Source: Erwinia aphidicola
GTDB taxonomy: Bacteria; Pseudomonadota; Gammaproteobacteria; Enterobacterales; Enterobacteriaceae
Assembly (NCBI RefSeq): GCF_014773485.1
Contig: NZ_JACXBP010000002.1
Coordinates: 124,001 to 188,000, forward strand
Direction of reading: 5' to 3'
Length of the DNA stretch: 64,000 bases
Numbering within the stretch: position 1 is the stretch's first letter; each line of letters opens with the position of its first letter. The notes below the pieces were generated by a model, which saw nothing but the letters and a program-made list of their open reading frames with translations, was not told the DNA's origin and did no database searches. Below are positions 42,717 through 54,058 of the stretch, piece by piece. The translations under genes and the position numbers were made by a program.

Positions 42717-43703
42717 GTGTTGAAAAGAATACTGCCTCTGCTGGTGCTGTTTTCCCTGCCTGCCTTCGCGGCGAAAGAGACCCTGACGGTTTACACCTAT
42801 GACTCTTTCTCCGCCGACTGGGGCCCCGGCCCGGCGATAAAAAAAGCGTTCGAAGCGCAGTGCAACTGCGAGCTGAAATACGTGGCGCTGGAGGATGGCG
42901 TGTCGCTGCTCAACCGGCTGCGCATGGAAGGCAAGAACAGCAAGGCCGACGTGGTGCTGGGGCTGGATAACAACCTGCTGGATGCCGCCGAAAAGACCGG
43001 GCTGTTTGCCCCGGCCACTGTCGACACCCACGGCAGCACGGTGCCGGGCGGCTGGCACAACAGCACCTTCGTGCCGTTCGATTACGGCTGGTTCGCCTTC
43101 GTTTATGATAAAACCAAACTGCAAAATCCGCCAAAAAGCCTGAAAGAGCTGGTGGAGAGCGACCGACCGCTGAAGATCATTTACCAGGATCCGCGCACCA
43201 GCACGCCGGGACTCGGCCTGCTGCTGTGGATGCAGAAAGTGTTTGGCGCTGACAGCCCGCAGGCGTGGCAGAAGCTGGCGAAGAAAACCGTCACCGTCAC
43301 CAAAGGCTGGAGCGAAGCCTATGGCCTGTTTCTGAAAGGGGAGAGCGATATGGTGCTGAGTTACACCACCTCCCCGGCTTATCACCTGATTGCCGAGAAG
43401 AAAGACCAGTACGCCGCCGCTAACTTTAGCGAAGGCCACTATCTACAGGTAGAGGTGGCCGGGCAGCTGAAGGCCAGCAAGCAGCCTGAACTGGCACAGC
43501 AGTTTATGCAGTTCATTCTGACGCCTGCCTTCCAGGACACTATCGCCACCGGCAACTGGATGTACCCGGCGATCAAAACCACCCTGCCTGCCGGTTTCGA
43601 CACCCTGACAGTGCCCGCCACCTCTTTGCAGTACAGCGCCGGGGACGTAGCGAGCCAGCGCAGCAGCTGGATTAGTGCATGGCAACGCGCCGTCAGCCAG
43701 TAA
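42717..43703 (+). CDS. thiB: Thiamine-binding periplasmic protein ThiB (TbpA)
   Basis: Periplasmic receptor for thiamine, TMP and TPP feeding ThiPQ. The GTG at 42717, 7 nt after GAAGGAA, gives 328 residues with signal peptide 1-18 (ending LPAFA). Mature ETLTVYTYDSFSADWGPGP, ALEDGVSLLNRLRMEGKNSK and YQDPRTSTPGLGLLLWMQK are close to E. coli. Its end overlaps thiP by 25 nt. Confidence 0.97.
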   Translation: MLKRILPLLVLFSLPAFAAKETLTVYTYDSFSADWGPGPAIKKAFEAQCNCELKYVALEDGVSLLNRLRMEGKNSKADVVLGLDNNLLDAAEKTGLFAPATVDTHGSTVPGGWHNSTFVPFDYGWFAFVYDKTKLQNPPKSLKELVESDRPLKIIYQDPRTSTPGLGLLLWMQKVFGADSPQAWQKLAKKTVTVTKGWSEAYGLFLKGESDMVLSYTTSPAYHLIAEKKDQYAAANFSEGHYLQVEVAGQLKASKQPELAQQFMQFILTPAFQDTIATGNWMYPAIKTTLPAGFDTLTVPATSLQYSAGDVASQRSSWISAWQRAVSQ

Positions 43704-45289
43704 TCCCCGGCTGGCTGCTGCCCGGCGGGATTGCCGCGCTGCTGCTGATCGGCGTGGCGCTGCTGGCGTTTTTTGCCCTGTGGCAGAATGCACCCGCAAC
43801 CGACTGGCGCGCACTCTGGCATGACAGCTATCTGTGGCACGTGCTGCGCTTCTCCTTCGGCCAGGCGCTGCTGTCGGCGCTGCTGTCGGTGTTACCGGCG
43901 ATTCTGCTGGCGCGGGCGCTGTATCGCCGCCGCTTTACCGGGCGCGCCACCCTGCTGCGGCTGTGCGCCATGACGCTGGTGCTGCCGGTGCTGGTCGCCG
44001 TGTTTGGCATTCTCAGCGTCTATGGCCGCAGCGGCTGGCTGGCGCAGCTCTGCGCCCTGCTCGGCATCCACTATTCGTTCACGCCTTACGGCCTGCAGGG
44101 CATCCTGCTGGCGCACGTCTTCTTTAATCTGCCGCTGGCCACGCGCCTGCTGTTGCAGGCCTTGCAGCAGATCCCCGGCGAACAGCGCCAGCTTGCTGCC
44201 CAGCTGGGCCTGGGCGGATGGGCGCATTTTTGCATTGTCGAATGGCCGTGGCTGCGGCGGCAGATCCTGCCGGCAGGCGCGCTGATCTTTATGCTCTGTT
44301 TCGCCAGCTTCGCGACGGTGCTGTCGCTTGGCGGCGGACCGCAGGCCACCACCATCGAGCTGGCAATTTTTCAGGCGCTGAGCTTTGACTACGACCCGGG
44401 CCGCGCCGCTCTGCTGGCGCTATTGCAGATGGTCTGCTGCCTGGGGCTGGTCGTGCTGAGCCAGCGTCTGAGCAAGGCCATTCCGGCGGGCAGCGACAGC
44501 CTGGGCGGCTGGCGTAATCCGCAGGACAGCTGGCGCGCACGCCTGCTTGACGGCGTGCTGATCGCGCTGGCGCTGCTGCTGATCCTGCCACCGCTGCTGG
44601 CGGTGGTCGCTGACGGGCTCAATCAGGGCTTTAGCGGCGTATTGCAGCAGACCGCGCTGTGGCAGGCGACGTTTACCTCGCTGCGCATCGCCCTCGGGGC
44701 CGGGCTGTTGAGCGTGCTGCTGACGGTGATGCTGCTGTGGAGCAGCCGCGAACTGCGCCTGCGTCAGCATTCGCTGTGGGGCCAGGCGCTGGAGCTAAGC
44801 GGCATGCTGATCCTCGCCATGCCCGGTATTGTTCTGGCGACCGGCTTTTTCCTGCTGCTCAACCAGAGCGTGGGGCTACCGGACTCCGCGGACGGCATCG
44901 TTATTTTCACCAATGCGCTGATGGCGGTGCCTTATGCCATGAAGGTGCTGGAAAACCCGCTGCGCGACATCGCCGAGCGCTACAACCGCCTCTGCTTATC
45001 GCTGGATATTCGCGGCTGGAACCGCCTGCGGCTGATTGAGCTACGCGCCCTGAAACGCCCGCTGGCGCAGGCGCTGGCCTTTGCCTGCGTACTGTCGATT
45101 GGGGATTTCGGCGCGGTGGCGCTGTTTGGCAACGAGCACTTCCGCACGCTGCCGTTCTACCTCTATCAGCAGATAGGTTCGTACCGCAGCAGCGACGGCG
45201 CAGTAACGGCCCTGCTGCTGCTGCTGCTCTGCTTCCTGCTGTTCACCGTGATTGAAAAACTGCCGGGGCGCCATGTTAAGCCTGACTAA
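43679..45289 (+). CDS. thiP: Thiamine ABC transporter permease ThiP
   Basis: Inner-membrane permease with two fused BPD-type halves, 536 residues as in E. coli. It starts [17 protein letters not shown], has about twelve hydrophobic segments, and two EAA-like loops contacting ThiQ, around [15 protein letters not shown] (about 160-175) and [20 protein letters not shown] (about 440-459). It overlaps thiB by 25 nt and thiQ by 17 nt, so it is in the same transcript. Confidence 0.97.
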   Translation: MATRRQPVIPGWLLPGGIAALLLIGVALLAFFALWQNAPATDWRALWHDSYLWHVLRFSFGQALLSALLSVLPAILLARALYRRRFTGRATLLRLCAMTLVLPVLVAVFGILSVYGRSGWLAQLCALLGIHYSFTPYGLQGILLAHVFFNLPLATRLLLQALQQIPGEQRQLAAQLGLGGWAHFCIVEWPWLRRQILPAGALIFMLCFASFATVLSLGGGPQATTIELAIFQALSFDYDPGRAALLALLQMVCCLGLVVLSQRLSKAIPAGSDSLGGWRNPQDSWRARLLDGVLIALALLLILPPLLAVVADGLNQGFSGVLQQTALWQATFTSLRIALGAGLLSVLLTVMLLWSSRELRLRQHSLWGQALELSGMLILAMPGIVLATGFFLLLNQSVGLPDSADGIVIFTNALMAVPYAMKVLENPLRDIAERYNRLCLSLDIRGWNRLRLIELRALKRPLAQALAFACVLSIGDFGAVALFGNEHFRTLPFYLYQQIGSYRSSDGAVTALLLLLLCFLLFTVIEKLPGRHVKPD

Positions 45290-45986
45290 TCTCACCTATC
45301 TGTACAACCACCTGCCGATGCGCTTCACCTTCAGCGCGCAGGCGGGCGAGCGGCTGGCGATCCTCGGCCCGAGCGGCGCGGGCAAAAGCACCCTGCTGAG
45401 CCTGCTGGCCGGCTTTCTGCCGATCAGCGGCGGCGATCTGCGGCTAAACGGCTGCGATCATCGTGCGACGCCTCCGGCGCAGCGCCCGGTGTCGATGCTG
45501 TTTCAGGAGAACAACCTGTTTCCGCACCTGACGGTGGCGCAGAATATTGGCCTTGGCCTGCACCCCGGGCTGAAGCTCAGCCACCAGCACAAGCATGAGT
45601 TACAGAACATCGCCCAGCGCGTCGGGCTGACGGATGAGCTACAGCGCCTGCCGCATCAGCTCTCCGGCGGCCAGCGCCAGCGTGCGGCCCTCGCCCGCTG
45701 CCTGGTGAGACAACAGCCGATCCTGCTGCTCGACGAGCCGTTCTCCGCCCTCGATCCGGCCCTGCGTAAAGAGATGCTGGCGCTGGTGGATGAGGTCTGT
45801 GCCGAGCGCAATATCACGCTGCTGATGGTGTCGCACAGCATTGAAGATGCCGCGACCATCGCACCGCGCAGCCTGCTGATCGTTGACGGAAGGGTTTACT
45901 GGGATGGCAGCACCGCGCTGTTGCAGCGCGGTGCCGTGCCGGAGGCGGCGGTACTCGGGGTGACTTTAGAAAAACACGTCCCATAA
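45273..45986 (+). CDS. thiQ: Thiamine ABC transporter ATPase ThiQ
   Basis: ATP-binding subunit of the thiamine importer. From ATG 45273 it has 237 residues (E. coli 232); the longer frame from 45252 lies inside thiP. Walker A is GPSGAGKST (about 32-40), Q-loop [10 protein letters not shown], signature LSGGQRQR (about 130-137) and Walker [14 protein letters not shown]. It converges on yabI, overlapping it by 21 nt. Confidence 0.97.
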   Translation: MLSLTNLTYLYNHLPMRFTFSAQAGERLAILGPSGAGKSTLLSLLAGFLPISGGDLRLNGCDHRATPPAQRPVSMLFQENNLFPHLTVAQNIGLGLHPGLKLSHQHKHELQNIAQRVGLTDELQRLPHQLSGGQRQRAALARCLVRQQPILLLDEPFSALDPALRKEMLALVDEVCAERNITLLMVSHSIEDAATIAPRSLLIVDGRVYWDGSTALLQRGAVPEAAVLGVTLEKHVP

Positions 45987-46727
45987 CAGATGGCGGAAAA
46001 TCGGCATCATCGGGTGGAACTGAATCGCGGTAAAGCTGGCTATCGCCAACACCGCCACCAGCGGCGCTAACCAGCGCAGGCGCGCAACCGGCAGAAACGG
46101 CGTGGCCCAGTCGTTCTGCTTTTTCGCCCGCAGCCAGCGCCAGCACAGCCAGCAGCCGAGCCATACCAGCAGCGCCACGCCGAGCAGCAGCCACTTAAAC
46201 ATCCCGCTGCTGGCATCCTTCGGCACGTCAATCGCCACGCCCGCCAGGATCCCCGGCAGCAGATAGAGCGGCGGCCACAGAATGCAGCCAATCAGATTCG
46301 GCGGAATAAATTTGCGCACCGGCAGCTCCAGCATCCCTGCCACCAGCGGGATCAGCGGTCGCGTAGGCCCAACAAAGCGCCCGACGATAATGGTGAACAT
46401 GCTGTGCGCGTGCAGCGCATGTTCGGTTTTATCCATCAGCTTCTGGTGTTTTTTGATAAACGACCAGCGGTGCAGCGGCCCTTTAAACTGCCAGCCGATA
46501 AAATAGGAGATCCAGTCACCGAGCAGGCAACCTATCGTCCCCACCGCCCACGCAGGATAGAGCCCAATCTGCCCGCTGCCGATCAGCGCGCCAAAGGAAG
46601 CCATTAACACCGTTCCCGGCAGCAGCAGCCCGACCAGCGCCAACGATTCAAAGAAAGTCACCAGGCCGATCGCCAGTAGCGACCAGGCCAGTGATTGGGT
46701 AATTAAATGTTGCAGCCAGGCTTCCAT
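45966..46727 (-). CDS. yabI: DedA-family membrane protein YabI
   Basis: DedA/SNARE-associated inner-membrane protein; family members support membrane homeostasis and lipid-carrier recycling, but the exact activity of YabI is not settled. ATG 46727 (GGAA 5 nt before) gives 253 residues like the 254 of E. coli; the frame extends upstream to 46850 without support. Conserved features are [30 protein letters not shown] and the [18 protein letters not shown] motif. In E. coli araC follows; here polB is next. Confidence 0.93.
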   Translation of the reverse strand: MEAWLQHLITQSLAWSLLAIGLVTFFESLALVGLLLPGTVLMASFGALIGSGQIGLYPAWAVGTIGCLLGDWISYFIGWQFKGPLHRWSFIKKHQKLMDKTEHALHAHSMFTIIVGRFVGPTRPLIPLVAGMLELPVRKFIPPNLIGCILWPPLYLLPGILAGVAIDVPKDASSGMFKWLLLGVALLVWLGCWLCWRWLRAKKQNDWATPFLPVARLRWLAPLVAVLAIASFTAIQFHPMMPIFRHLLWDVFF

Positions 46728-46832
46728 ATCATTCCAAAACGGTAAGAAGAACCCTGGATTCTCCAGAGGCAGCTGGAAAGCGTCAAGGCCTGATTTGTAT
46801 GGGAACGTATGGCGGCGAGTGAACAACACAAT

Positions 46833-46852
46833 CACTGTATAAATAAACATGC
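46833..46852 (+). promoter_or_regulatory. LexA (SOS) box of polB
   Basis: CACTGTATAAATAAACATGC fits the LexA pattern CTG-N10-CAG with CTG, an AT-rich 10-bp centre and CAT in place of CAG. It lies 34 bp before the polB start. polB (dinA) is a LexA-regulated SOS gene in E. coli. Confidence 0.75.
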
Positions 46853-46886
46853 TATCATTGATGAATTATGATGCAGGAGAATTTGG

Positions 46887-49250
46887 GTGAACGACGCACG
46901 TGCAGGATTCCTGTTAAGCCGCCACTGGCGCGATACGCCCGCCGGCAGTGAGGTGGTGCTGTGGCTGGCAACCGACAGCGGGCCACAGCAGGTGGTGTTA
47001 CCGCCGCAGGAGTCCGTGGCGTTTATCCCCGCAGAGCAGCAGGCGGATGCCGCGGCCTTACTGGCTGGTGAGCGGCACTGGCGCTTTGCCGCGCTTGAGC
47101 TGAAGGATTTCCGCCAGCGCCCGGTGGTCGGCCTCTACTGCAAGCAAAACCGTCAGCTGCAGAAGCTGGAAAAGCTGCTGCGCGAAAACGGCATCGCCGT
47201 GTATGAGGCCGACGTGCGCCCGCCCGAGCGCTATCTGATGGAGCGCTTTATCACCGCCCCGGTGTGGTTCAGCGGTCAGCCTTCCGGCGATCGCCTGGTC
47301 AATACCCGGCTGAAACCCCACCCCGACTATCGCCCACCGCTAAAGTGGGTGTCGCTGGATATCGAGACCACCCGCCACGGCGAGCTTTATTGCATCGGGC
47401 TGGAGGGCTGCGGCCAGCGTGATGTCTATATGCTCGGCCCGGAAAACGGCGATGCCAGCCAGCTGAACTTCAACCTTGAGTACGTTGATACCCGCCCGCA
47501 GCTGCTGGAAAAACTCAATGCCTGGTTTGCCCGCCATGACCCCGACGTGCTGATTGGCTGGAACGTGGTGCAGTTCGACCTGCGCGTGCTGCAAAAGCAC
47601 GCCGACCGCTACGGCATTCCTCTTCAGCTTGGGCGCGGACACAACGGCGCGCTTGAGTGGCGCGAGCACGGGTTTAAGCCCGGCGTCTTCTTCGCCCAGG
47701 CCAGCGGGCGGCTGATAATAGACGGTATTGAAGCGCTGAAGTCCGCCTTCTGGAACTTTGACTCTTTCAGTCTGGAAGCGGTATCGCGCGAGCTGCTCGG
47801 CGAAGGGAAAGCGATCAATAATCCGTGGCAGCGCATGGAGGAGATCAACCAGCGCTTCGCCGAGGACAAGCCCGCGCTGGCGCTTTATAACCTGAAAGAC
47901 TGCGAGCTGGTAACGCGCATCTTCCAGCACACCGAGCTGATGCCATTCCTGCTGGAGCGCGCCTCCGTCAATGGCCTGGCGGTCGATCGTCACGGCGGAT
48001 CGGTGGCGGCGTTCAGCCATCTTTACCTGCCGCGCATGCATCGCGCCGGATTTGTCGCGCCAAATATGGGTGAAGTCGCCCCGCAGGCCAGCCCCGGCGG
48101 CTACGTGATGGACTCACGCCCCGGCCTGTATGATTCGGTGCTGGTGCTGGATTATAAAAGCCTGTATCCGTCGATTATCCGCACCTTCCTGATTGACCCG
48201 GTCGGGCTGGTGGAAGGAATGGCGCACCCTGACGAGGCCGATTCCGTTGGCGGCTACCTGGGCGCCCGCTTTTCGCGCACCACCCACTGCCTGCCGGAGA
48301 TCGTTAACCAGATCTGGCAGGGGCGCGAAGCGGCGAAAAAACAGGGTAACAAGCCGCTGTCGCAGGCGCTGAAAATTATCATGAACGCCTTTTATGGCGT
48401 GCTCGGCACCAGCGCCTGCCGCTTCTTCGACCCACGCCTGGCCTCGTCAATTACCATGCGCGGCCATGACATCATGCGCCAGACGCGCGAGCTGATTGAG
48501 GCCGAAGGCTATGACGTGATTTATGGTGATACCGACTCCACCTTCGTCTGGCTAAAATCGGCGCACGACGAAACCCGCGCCGCTGAAATCGGTCATCAGC
48601 TGGTGGAGAAAGTGAACCGCTGGTGGCAACAGCATCTGCAGGCGGAGTACGGCGTCGAGAGTGCGCTGGAGCTGGAGTATGAAACCCACTTCAGCCGCTT
48701 TTTAATGCCGACCATTCGCGGCGCCGAACAGGGCAGTAAAAAACGTTATGCGGGCCTGATCCGCAAGGGTGAAAATCAGCGCATGGTATTTAAAGGGCTG
48801 GAAACGGTACGTACCGACTGGACGCCGCTGGCGCAGAAGTTCCAGCAGGAGCTGTACCTGAAAATTTTTACCGGCCAGCCCTATCAGGACTACATTCGTG
48901 AAACCGTGCGCCAGCTGCTGGATGGCGAGCTGGACGATCAGCTCACCTATAGCAAGCGCCTGCGCCGCCCGCTGGGGGAATATCAGCGCAACGTGCCGCC
49001 GCACGTGCGCGCTGCACGCATCGCCGATGAACAGAATCAAAAGCTTGGCCGCCCGCTGCTGTATCAGAACGGCGGCAAGATCCGCTATGTGATTGCCACC
49101 AGCGGACCGGAACCGCTGGAAGCGCGAATGACGCCGCTGGACTACGATCACTACCTTGAGCGCCAGCTGCAGCCGGTGGCCGATGGCATTCTGCCCTTCA
49201 TGCATGATGACTTTGCTACACTGGTAACCGGACAAATGGGGCTTTTTTGA
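46887..49250 (+). CDS. polB: DNA polymerase II PolB
   Basis: SOS-induced family B polymerase used in replication restart and translesion synthesis. The GTG at 46887 follows AGGAG by 7 nt; the protein has 787 residues (E. coli 783). Exonuclease motif I is [13 protein letters not shown] (about 154-166), the polymerase motif A is [16 protein letters not shown] and motif C is [10 protein letters not shown]. The C-terminal end TGQMGLF resembles the clamp-binding QLGLF of E. coli. Confidence 0.98.
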   Translation: MNDARAGFLLSRHWRDTPAGSEVVLWLATDSGPQQVVLPPQESVAFIPAEQQADAAALLAGERHWRFAALELKDFRQRPVVGLYCKQNRQLQKLEKLLRENGIAVYEADVRPPERYLMERFITAPVWFSGQPSGDRLVNTRLKPHPDYRPPLKWVSLDIETTRHGELYCIGLEGCGQRDVYMLGPENGDASQLNFNLEYVDTRPQLLEKLNAWFARHDPDVLIGWNVVQFDLRVLQKHADRYGIPLQLGRGHNGALEWREHGFKPGVFFAQASGRLIIDGIEALKSAFWNFDSFSLEAVSRELLGEGKAINNPWQRMEEINQRFAEDKPALALYNLKDCELVTRIFQHTELMPFLLERASVNGLAVDRHGGSVAAFSHLYLPRMHRAGFVAPNMGEVAPQASPGGYVMDSRPGLYDSVLVLDYKSLYPSIIRTFLIDPVGLVEGMAHPDEADSVGGYLGARFSRTTHCLPEIVNQIWQGREAAKKQGNKPLSQALKIIMNAFYGVLGTSACRFFDPRLASSITMRGHDIMRQTRELIEAEGYDVIYGDTDSTFVWLKSAHDETRAAEIGHQLVEKVNRWWQQHLQAEYGVESALELEYETHFSRFLMPTIRGAEQGSKKRYAGLIRKGENQRMVFKGLETVRTDWTPLAQKFQQELYLKIFTGQPYQDYIRETVRQLLDGELDDQLTYSKRLRRPLGEYQRNVPPHVRAARIADEQNQKLGRPLLYQNGGKIRYVIATSGPEPLEARMTPLDYDHYLERQLQPVADGILPFMHDDFATLVTGQMGLF

Positions 49251-49390
49251 CAGGTGACGAACGGGCAGCCTTCCAGTACCATAGCGCCCTTCCTGTTTTC
49301 ACTCAGATTGAATTCACTGCCGGGCCTTATTATCGCCGGGCGGAATGCTAACACCTGAAACACACCAGACGAGAATCGAGCCGAATATTT

Positions 49391-52297
49391 ATGCCTTTTA
49401 CACTTGGTCAACGCTGGATAAGCGATACGGAAAGCGAACTGGGATTGGGAACTGTGGTTGCCGTCGATACACGCATGGTCACCCTGCTCTTTCCTGCTAC
49501 GGGCGAAAACCGTCTCTACGCCAGAAATGATTCTCCGATCACCCGCGTGGTGTTCAACCCGGGCGACACCATTACCAGTCACGAAGGCTGGGAGATGGAA
49601 GTTACCGAAGTCAACACGGTCAACGGCGTAGTCAGCTACGTCGGCACCCGCCTTGATACTGAGGAAAGCGATGTGGTGCTGCGCGAGGTAATGCTCGACA
49701 GCAAGCTGGTGTTCGGTAAACCTCAGGACCGCCTGTTTGCCGGCCAGCTGGACCGCATGGACCGCTTCGCGCTGCGCTTTCGCGCGCGTAAATATCAGAG
49801 TGAGCAATATCGCCTTGCCACCAGCGGCCTGCGCGGCATGCGCACCAGCCTGATCCCGCACCAGTTGCATATCGCGCACGATGTTGGCCGCCGCCACGCG
49901 CCGCGCGTGCTGCTGGCCGATGAAGTAGGCCTGGGTAAAACCATCGAAGCCGGGATGATCATCCACCAGCAGCTGCTGGCCGGTCGTGCCGAGCGTATTC
50001 TGATCGTGGTACCGGAAACTCTGCAGCATCAGTGGCTGGTGGAAATGCTGCGCCGCTTTAACCTGCGCTTTGCGCTGTTCGACGATGACCGCTACGCTCA
50101 GGCGCAGCTTGACAGCGATAACCCATTTGAAACCGAGCAGATGATTATCTGTTCGCTCGACTTTGTGCGCCGCAACAAACAGCGCCTGGAAAAACTGGCC
50201 GATGCCGAATGGGACCTGATGGTGGTGGATGAAGCTCATCACCTGGTGTGGTCTGAAGAAGCACCAAGCCGCGAATATCAGGTGATCGAACAGCTCGCCG
50301 AGCAGATCCCCGGCATCCTGCTGCTGACCGCCACCCCGGAACAGCTGGGAATGGAGAGCCACTTCGCCCGCCTGCGCCTGCTGGACCCGAATCGCTTCCA
50401 CGACTTTGCGCAATTTGTGGAAGAGCAGAAGCACTTCCGCCCGATTGCCGACGCGGTCTCTCTGCTGCTGGCCGATAAAACCATCGGCAACGATGAGCTG
50501 AACCTGCTGAATGACCTGATGGGCGAGCAGGATATTGAACCGCTGCTGCAAACCGCCAACAGCGATCGCGAAGGCAAGCTGGAAGCGCGCCAGGAGCTGA
50601 TTAGCATGCTGATGGACCGTCACGGCACCAGCCGCGTGCTGTTCCGCAACACGCGTAACGGCGTCAAAGGCTTCCCGAAACGCGAACTGCATCAGATCCG
50701 TCTGCCGCTGCCGACGCAGTATCAGACGGCAATCAAAGTCTCCGGCATTATGGGCGCGCGTAAGTCCGCCGACGAACGCGCCCGCGACATGCTCTACCCG
50801 GAGCAGATTTATCAGGAATTTGAAGGCGACAGCGGCACCTGGTGGAACTTCGACCCGCGCGTTGAGTGGCTGATGGGCTTCCTCACCAGCAACCGCGATA
50901 AAAAAGTGCTGGTGATCTGCGCTAAAGCCGCCACAGCACTGCAGCTGGAGCAGGTCCTGCGCGAGCGCGAAGGTATTCGTGCCGCCGTATTCCATGAAGG
51001 GCTGTCAATTATTGAACGCGATCGCGCGGCGGCCTGGTTCGCCTCGGAAGAGGATGGCGCGCAGGTGCTGCTCTGTTCTGAAATCGGCTCTGAAGGGCGT
51101 AACTTCCAGTTCGCCAGCCAGATGGTGATGTTCGACCTGCCGTTTAACCCGGACCTGCTGGAGCAGCGTATTGGCCGTCTCGACCGTATCGGTCAGGCGC
51201 ACGATATTCAGATCCACGTGCCTTATCTGGAAAGAACCGCACAGTCGGTGCTGGTGCAGTGGTATCACGAAGGGCTGGATGCATTCGAGCACACCTGCCC
51301 GACCGGCCGTACCGTGTATGACAGCGCCTACAGCCAGCTGATTGAGTATCTCGCCGCGCCGGAGAACCCGGAAGGGCTGGATGAGTTTATCCGCCAGTGC
51401 CGCAAGCAGCACGACGGCCTGAAAGCCCAGCTGGAACAGGGCCGTGACCGTCTGCTGGAGCTGAACTCCAACGGCGGCGAAAAAGCCCAGGCGCTGGCTA
51501 ACCTGATCTCCGAGCAGGATAACGATATTGAGCTGGTCAACTTTGCCCTCAACCTGTTCGATATCGTCGGTATTAATCAGGAAGATCGCAGCGATAACCT
51601 GATCATCCTGACGCCGGGCGACCATATGCTGGTGCCGGACTTCCCGGGTCTGCCGGAAGATGGCTGCACCATCACCTTTGACCGCAACCAGGCGCTGTCG
51701 CGTGAAGATGCGCAGTACGTCAGCTGGGAGCACCCGATCATCCGTAACGGGCTGGATCTGATCCTCTCCGGCGACACCGGTAGCTGCGCGCTGTCGCTGC
51801 TGAAGAACAAAGCCCTGCCGGTCGGCACGCTGCTGCTGGAGCTGATCTACGTGGTGGAAGCTCAGGCGCCGAAGCACCTGCAGCTGACCCGCTTCCTGCC
51901 GCCCACGCCTATCCGCATGCTGGTCGACCGCAAAGGCACCAACCTGGCGGCCAAAGTGGAGTTTGAAAGCTTCAACCGCCAGCTGAATGCGGTTAACCGC
52001 CACACCGGCAGCAAGCTGGTCAATGCGGTGCAGCAGGACGTACATGAGATCATTAAGCTGTCAGAAGAGCCGGCCGCACTGGAAGCGCGTAAGGTGATTG
52101 ATGCAGCACGCGTGGAAGCTAACGAAAAGCTGAGCGCCGAGCTGTCACGCCTGCAGGCGCTGAGCGCGGTCAATCCTAACATCCGTCAGGATGAGATTGA
52201 CGCGCTGGAAAGCAACCGCGAGCAGGTGCTGGCCAATCTTGATGAAGCAGGCTGGCGTCTTGATGCGCTGCGTCTGATTGTTGTGACGCACCAGTAA
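49391..52297 (+). CDS. rapA: RNA polymerase-associated ATPase RapA
   Basis: SWI2/SNF2-type ATPase that recycles RNA polymerase after transcription. The 968 residues equal E. coli. N-terminal Tudor-like domains (about 1-107) precede the helicase core with Walker A in [14 protein letters not shown] (about 176-189), DEAHH (about 280-284), and C-terminal helicase motifs [13 protein letters not shown] and [11 protein letters not shown]. It follows polB by 140 nt, which hold no clear terminator, and adjoins rluA. Confidence 0.98.
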   Translation: MPFTLGQRWISDTESELGLGTVVAVDTRMVTLLFPATGENRLYARNDSPITRVVFNPGDTITSHEGWEMEVTEVNTVNGVVSYVGTRLDTEESDVVLREVMLDSKLVFGKPQDRLFAGQLDRMDRFALRFRARKYQSEQYRLATSGLRGMRTSLIPHQLHIAHDVGRRHAPRVLLADEVGLGKTIEAGMIIHQQLLAGRAERILIVVPETLQHQWLVEMLRRFNLRFALFDDDRYAQAQLDSDNPFETEQMIICSLDFVRRNKQRLEKLADAEWDLMVVDEAHHLVWSEEAPSREYQVIEQLAEQIPGILLLTATPEQLGMESHFARLRLLDPNRFHDFAQFVEEQKHFRPIADAVSLLLADKTIGNDELNLLNDLMGEQDIEPLLQTANSDREGKLEARQELISMLMDRHGTSRVLFRNTRNGVKGFPKRELHQIRLPLPTQYQTAIKVSGIMGARKSADERARDMLYPEQIYQEFEGDSGTWWNFDPRVEWLMGFLTSNRDKKVLVICAKAATALQLEQVLREREGIRAAVFHEGLSIIERDRAAAWFASEEDGAQVLLCSEIGSEGRNFQFASQMVMFDLPFNPDLLEQRIGRLDRIGQAHDIQIHVPYLERTAQSVLVQWYHEGLDAFEHTCPTGRTVYDSAYSQLIEYLAAPENPEGLDEFIRQCRKQHDGLKAQLEQGRDRLLELNSNGGEKAQALANLISEQDNDIELVNFALNLFDIVGINQEDRSDNLIILTPGDHMLVPDFPGLPEDGCTITFDRNQALSREDAQYVSWEHPIIRNGLDLILSGDTGSCALSLLKNKALPVGTLLLELIYVVEAQAPKHLQLTRFLPPTPIRMLVDRKGTNLAAKVEFESFNRQLNAVNRHTGSKLVNAVQQDVHEIIKLSEEPAALEARKVIDAARVEANEKLSAELSRLQALSAVNPNIRQDEIDALESNREQVLANLDEAGWRLDALRLIVVTHQ

Positions 52298-52957
52298 ATG
52301 ATGATGGCACCCTACAATCCGCCGCTGGAGCCGTGGCTGCATATCCTCTATCAGGATGAGCACATCATGGTGGTCAATAAACCCAGCGGGCTGCTGTCGG
52401 TTCCCGGCCGCCTGGACGATCACAAGGACAGCGTCATGACCCGCGTCCAGCGTGATTATCCGGCGGCGGAGTCGGTGCACCGGCTGGATATGGCCACCAG
52501 CGGCGTGATGGTGGTGGCGCTAACCAAAGCCGCCGAGCGCGAGCTGAAACGGCAGTTTCGCGAGCGCGAGCCGCAGAAAACTTACGTGGCGCGCGTCTGG
52601 GGGCATCCGCAGCCGGAGAAAGGGCTGGTCGATTTACCGCTGATCTGTGACTGGCCGAACCGGCCAAAGCAGAAGGTCTGTTTTGACACGGGTAAGTCGG
52701 CGCAGACGGAGTATCAGGTGCTGGACTACGCCAGTGATAACAGCGCGCGCGTACAGCTGAAGCCAATTACCGGGCGTTCCCACCAGCTGCGCGTGCATAT
52801 GCTGGCGCTCGGCCACCCGATCCTCGGCGATAACTTTTACGCGCACGACGCGGCGAAAGCGATGGCACCCCGTCTGCAGCTGCATGCCGAAAGCCTGAGC
52901 ATTAGCCACCCGCAGTACGGCACGCCAATGACGTTCCGGCAGCCGGCGGAGTTTTAA
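52298..52957 (+). CDS. rluA: Dual 23S rRNA/tRNA pseudouridine synthase RluA
   Basis: Converts U746 of 23S rRNA and U32 of several tRNAs to pseudouridine. The 219 residues match E. coli, with ILYQDEHIMVVNKPSGLLSV (about 15-34), the catalytic aspartate in SVHRLDMATSG (about 60-70) and GRSHQLRVHMLALGHPILGD. The ATG follows the rapA stop directly, so translation is probably coupled. A repeat-family hairpin pair and terminator follow. Confidence 0.98.
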   Translation: MMMAPYNPPLEPWLHILYQDEHIMVVNKPSGLLSVPGRLDDHKDSVMTRVQRDYPAAESVHRLDMATSGVMVVALTKAAERELKRQFREREPQKTYVARVWGHPQPEKGLVDLPLICDWPNRPKQKVCFDTGKSAQTEYQVLDYASDNSARVQLKPITGRSHQLRVHMLALGHPILGDNFYAHDAAKAMAPRLQLHAESLSISHPQYGTPMTFRQPAEF

Positions 52958-52976
52958 TTTATTGACCCAGTGATAC

Positions 52977-53045
52977 GGGCCGATCGGAACAGATGATCGG
53001 CCCCTACGGTAGGGGCGGACCTTCTTTTTCGGTCCGCCCTTTTTT
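52977..53045. repeat. Paired hairpin repeat (copy 2), terminator between rluA and djlA
   Basis: First hairpin GGGCCGATC (52977-52985) with GATCGGCCC (52995-53003), 9-nt loop. Second GGGCGGACC (53013-53021) with GGTCCGCCC (53031-53039), 9-nt loop TTCTTTTTC, followed by six T (53040-53045), which makes it an intrinsic terminator for rluA. The joining sequence CCTACGGTAGG makes the two units mirror each other, like copy 1. Confidence 0.8.
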
Positions 53046-53050
53046 CAGCC

Positions 53051-53875
53051 TTATTTAAATCCCTTCTCGCGCTTGATCAGATCGTACGCTGACTGAATCT
53101 CCTGCGCTTTCTGCTTCGCCATCTCCATCATCTGCGGCGGTAACCCTTTCGCCACCAGCTTATCCGGGTGATGCTCGCTCATCAGCTTGCGATAGGCGCG
53201 CTTGATGGTAGTGCCATCGTCGCTGCTTTTTACCCCAAGCACGCTGCAGGCGTCCTCCAGCGTGGGACCACGCCGTGCACCGGCAAAGCCGCCCTGCGAA
53301 GAGCCACCGCCGCCCTGATAGCCGCCGCCAAACTGCTGGCCGCTCTCCATCATGCGCAGGAACTGATCGAACTGGGTGCGGGATATGCCCAGCTCTTCGG
53401 CAATCACATACAGCACCTGGCGTTCGTTAGGATGCAGTGAACCGTCGGCAAAGGCCGCCTGAATCTGAATTTCCAGGAACATGCGAATCAGATCGAAACG
53501 GCCAAAGCAGGCGCTGCGCAGCTCACGCAGTTTATCGCGCAGTGGATAATCGCCCTCTTTGCCTTCTCGGAACGCGCGCTGTGCCGAGGTGCGCGCTTCG
53601 CCATGCAGCTGCATGCGGTCCATCAGCAGCGTTGCCATCTGGATATCCGCGTCCGTCACCCGCCCTTTGGATTTGGTTAAATGGCCCATCACCTGGAACG
53701 TGGTGCGGAAAAACAGCATTTGCCGCGTCTGCTGGTTAGCAAAATAGCCCTGTCGATTTGGCGCACGCGCTTTATCAATCAAATGCCCGGCCAACAGGCC
53801 AAAAACGACGCCCCAGAAGCCTGCACCGGACAATAATCCCAGCACAAGACCCAATACTTTTCCCCAATAGCGCAT
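53051..53875 (-). CDS. djlA: Membrane-anchored DnaJ-like co-chaperone DjlA
   Basis: Type III J-protein that stimulates DnaK and, in E. coli, influences Rcs-controlled capsule synthesis. The 274-residue protein (E. coli 271) has an N-terminal transmembrane helix (about 6-30) with Gly-rich [16 protein letters not shown], a TerB-like helical domain (about 55-180), a Gly/Gln linker, and a C-terminal J domain (about 207-274) with the HPD motif in [14 protein letters not shown]. It is divergent from lptD. Confidence 0.97.
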   Translation of the reverse strand: MRYWGKVLGLVLGLLSGAGFWGVVFGLLAGHLIDKARAPNRQGYFANQQTRQMLFFRTTFQVMGHLTKSKGRVTDADIQMATLLMDRMQLHGEARTSAQRAFREGKEGDYPLRDKLRELRSACFGRFDLIRMFLEIQIQAAFADGSLHPNERQVLYVIAEELGISRTQFDQFLRMMESGQQFGGGYQGGGGSSQGGFAGARRGPTLEDACSVLGVKSSDDGTTIKRAYRKLMSEHHPDKLVAKGLPPQMMEMAKQKAQEIQSAYDLIKREKGFK

Positions 53876-54058
53876 ATACTCCTCAATTCGCCATGCTGAA
53901 GGCTAAAAATTGCATTATCATACCTGTCATTTATCCCATAGCCTATTGGTACGCGGTCAAACAACCAGGATAAAGACTAGCGCAACGCAGTTGAGTAAGT
54001 TAGTCTCTGACCGTTTGTCGGCATGATGCCAGTGATCACGGAATTCTCGATACCGCGT

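Noticed and set aside
49151..50995. 614-codon open frame antisense to rapA (also 479 codons at 32658-34097 opposite ilvI and 457 codons at 34846-36219 opposite leuA)
   Set aside because: These are long stop-free shadows of GC-rich, strongly expressed genes. Their translations are rich in His, Arg and Gln, resemble no family, and lack ribosome-binding sites; the sense genes are certain.
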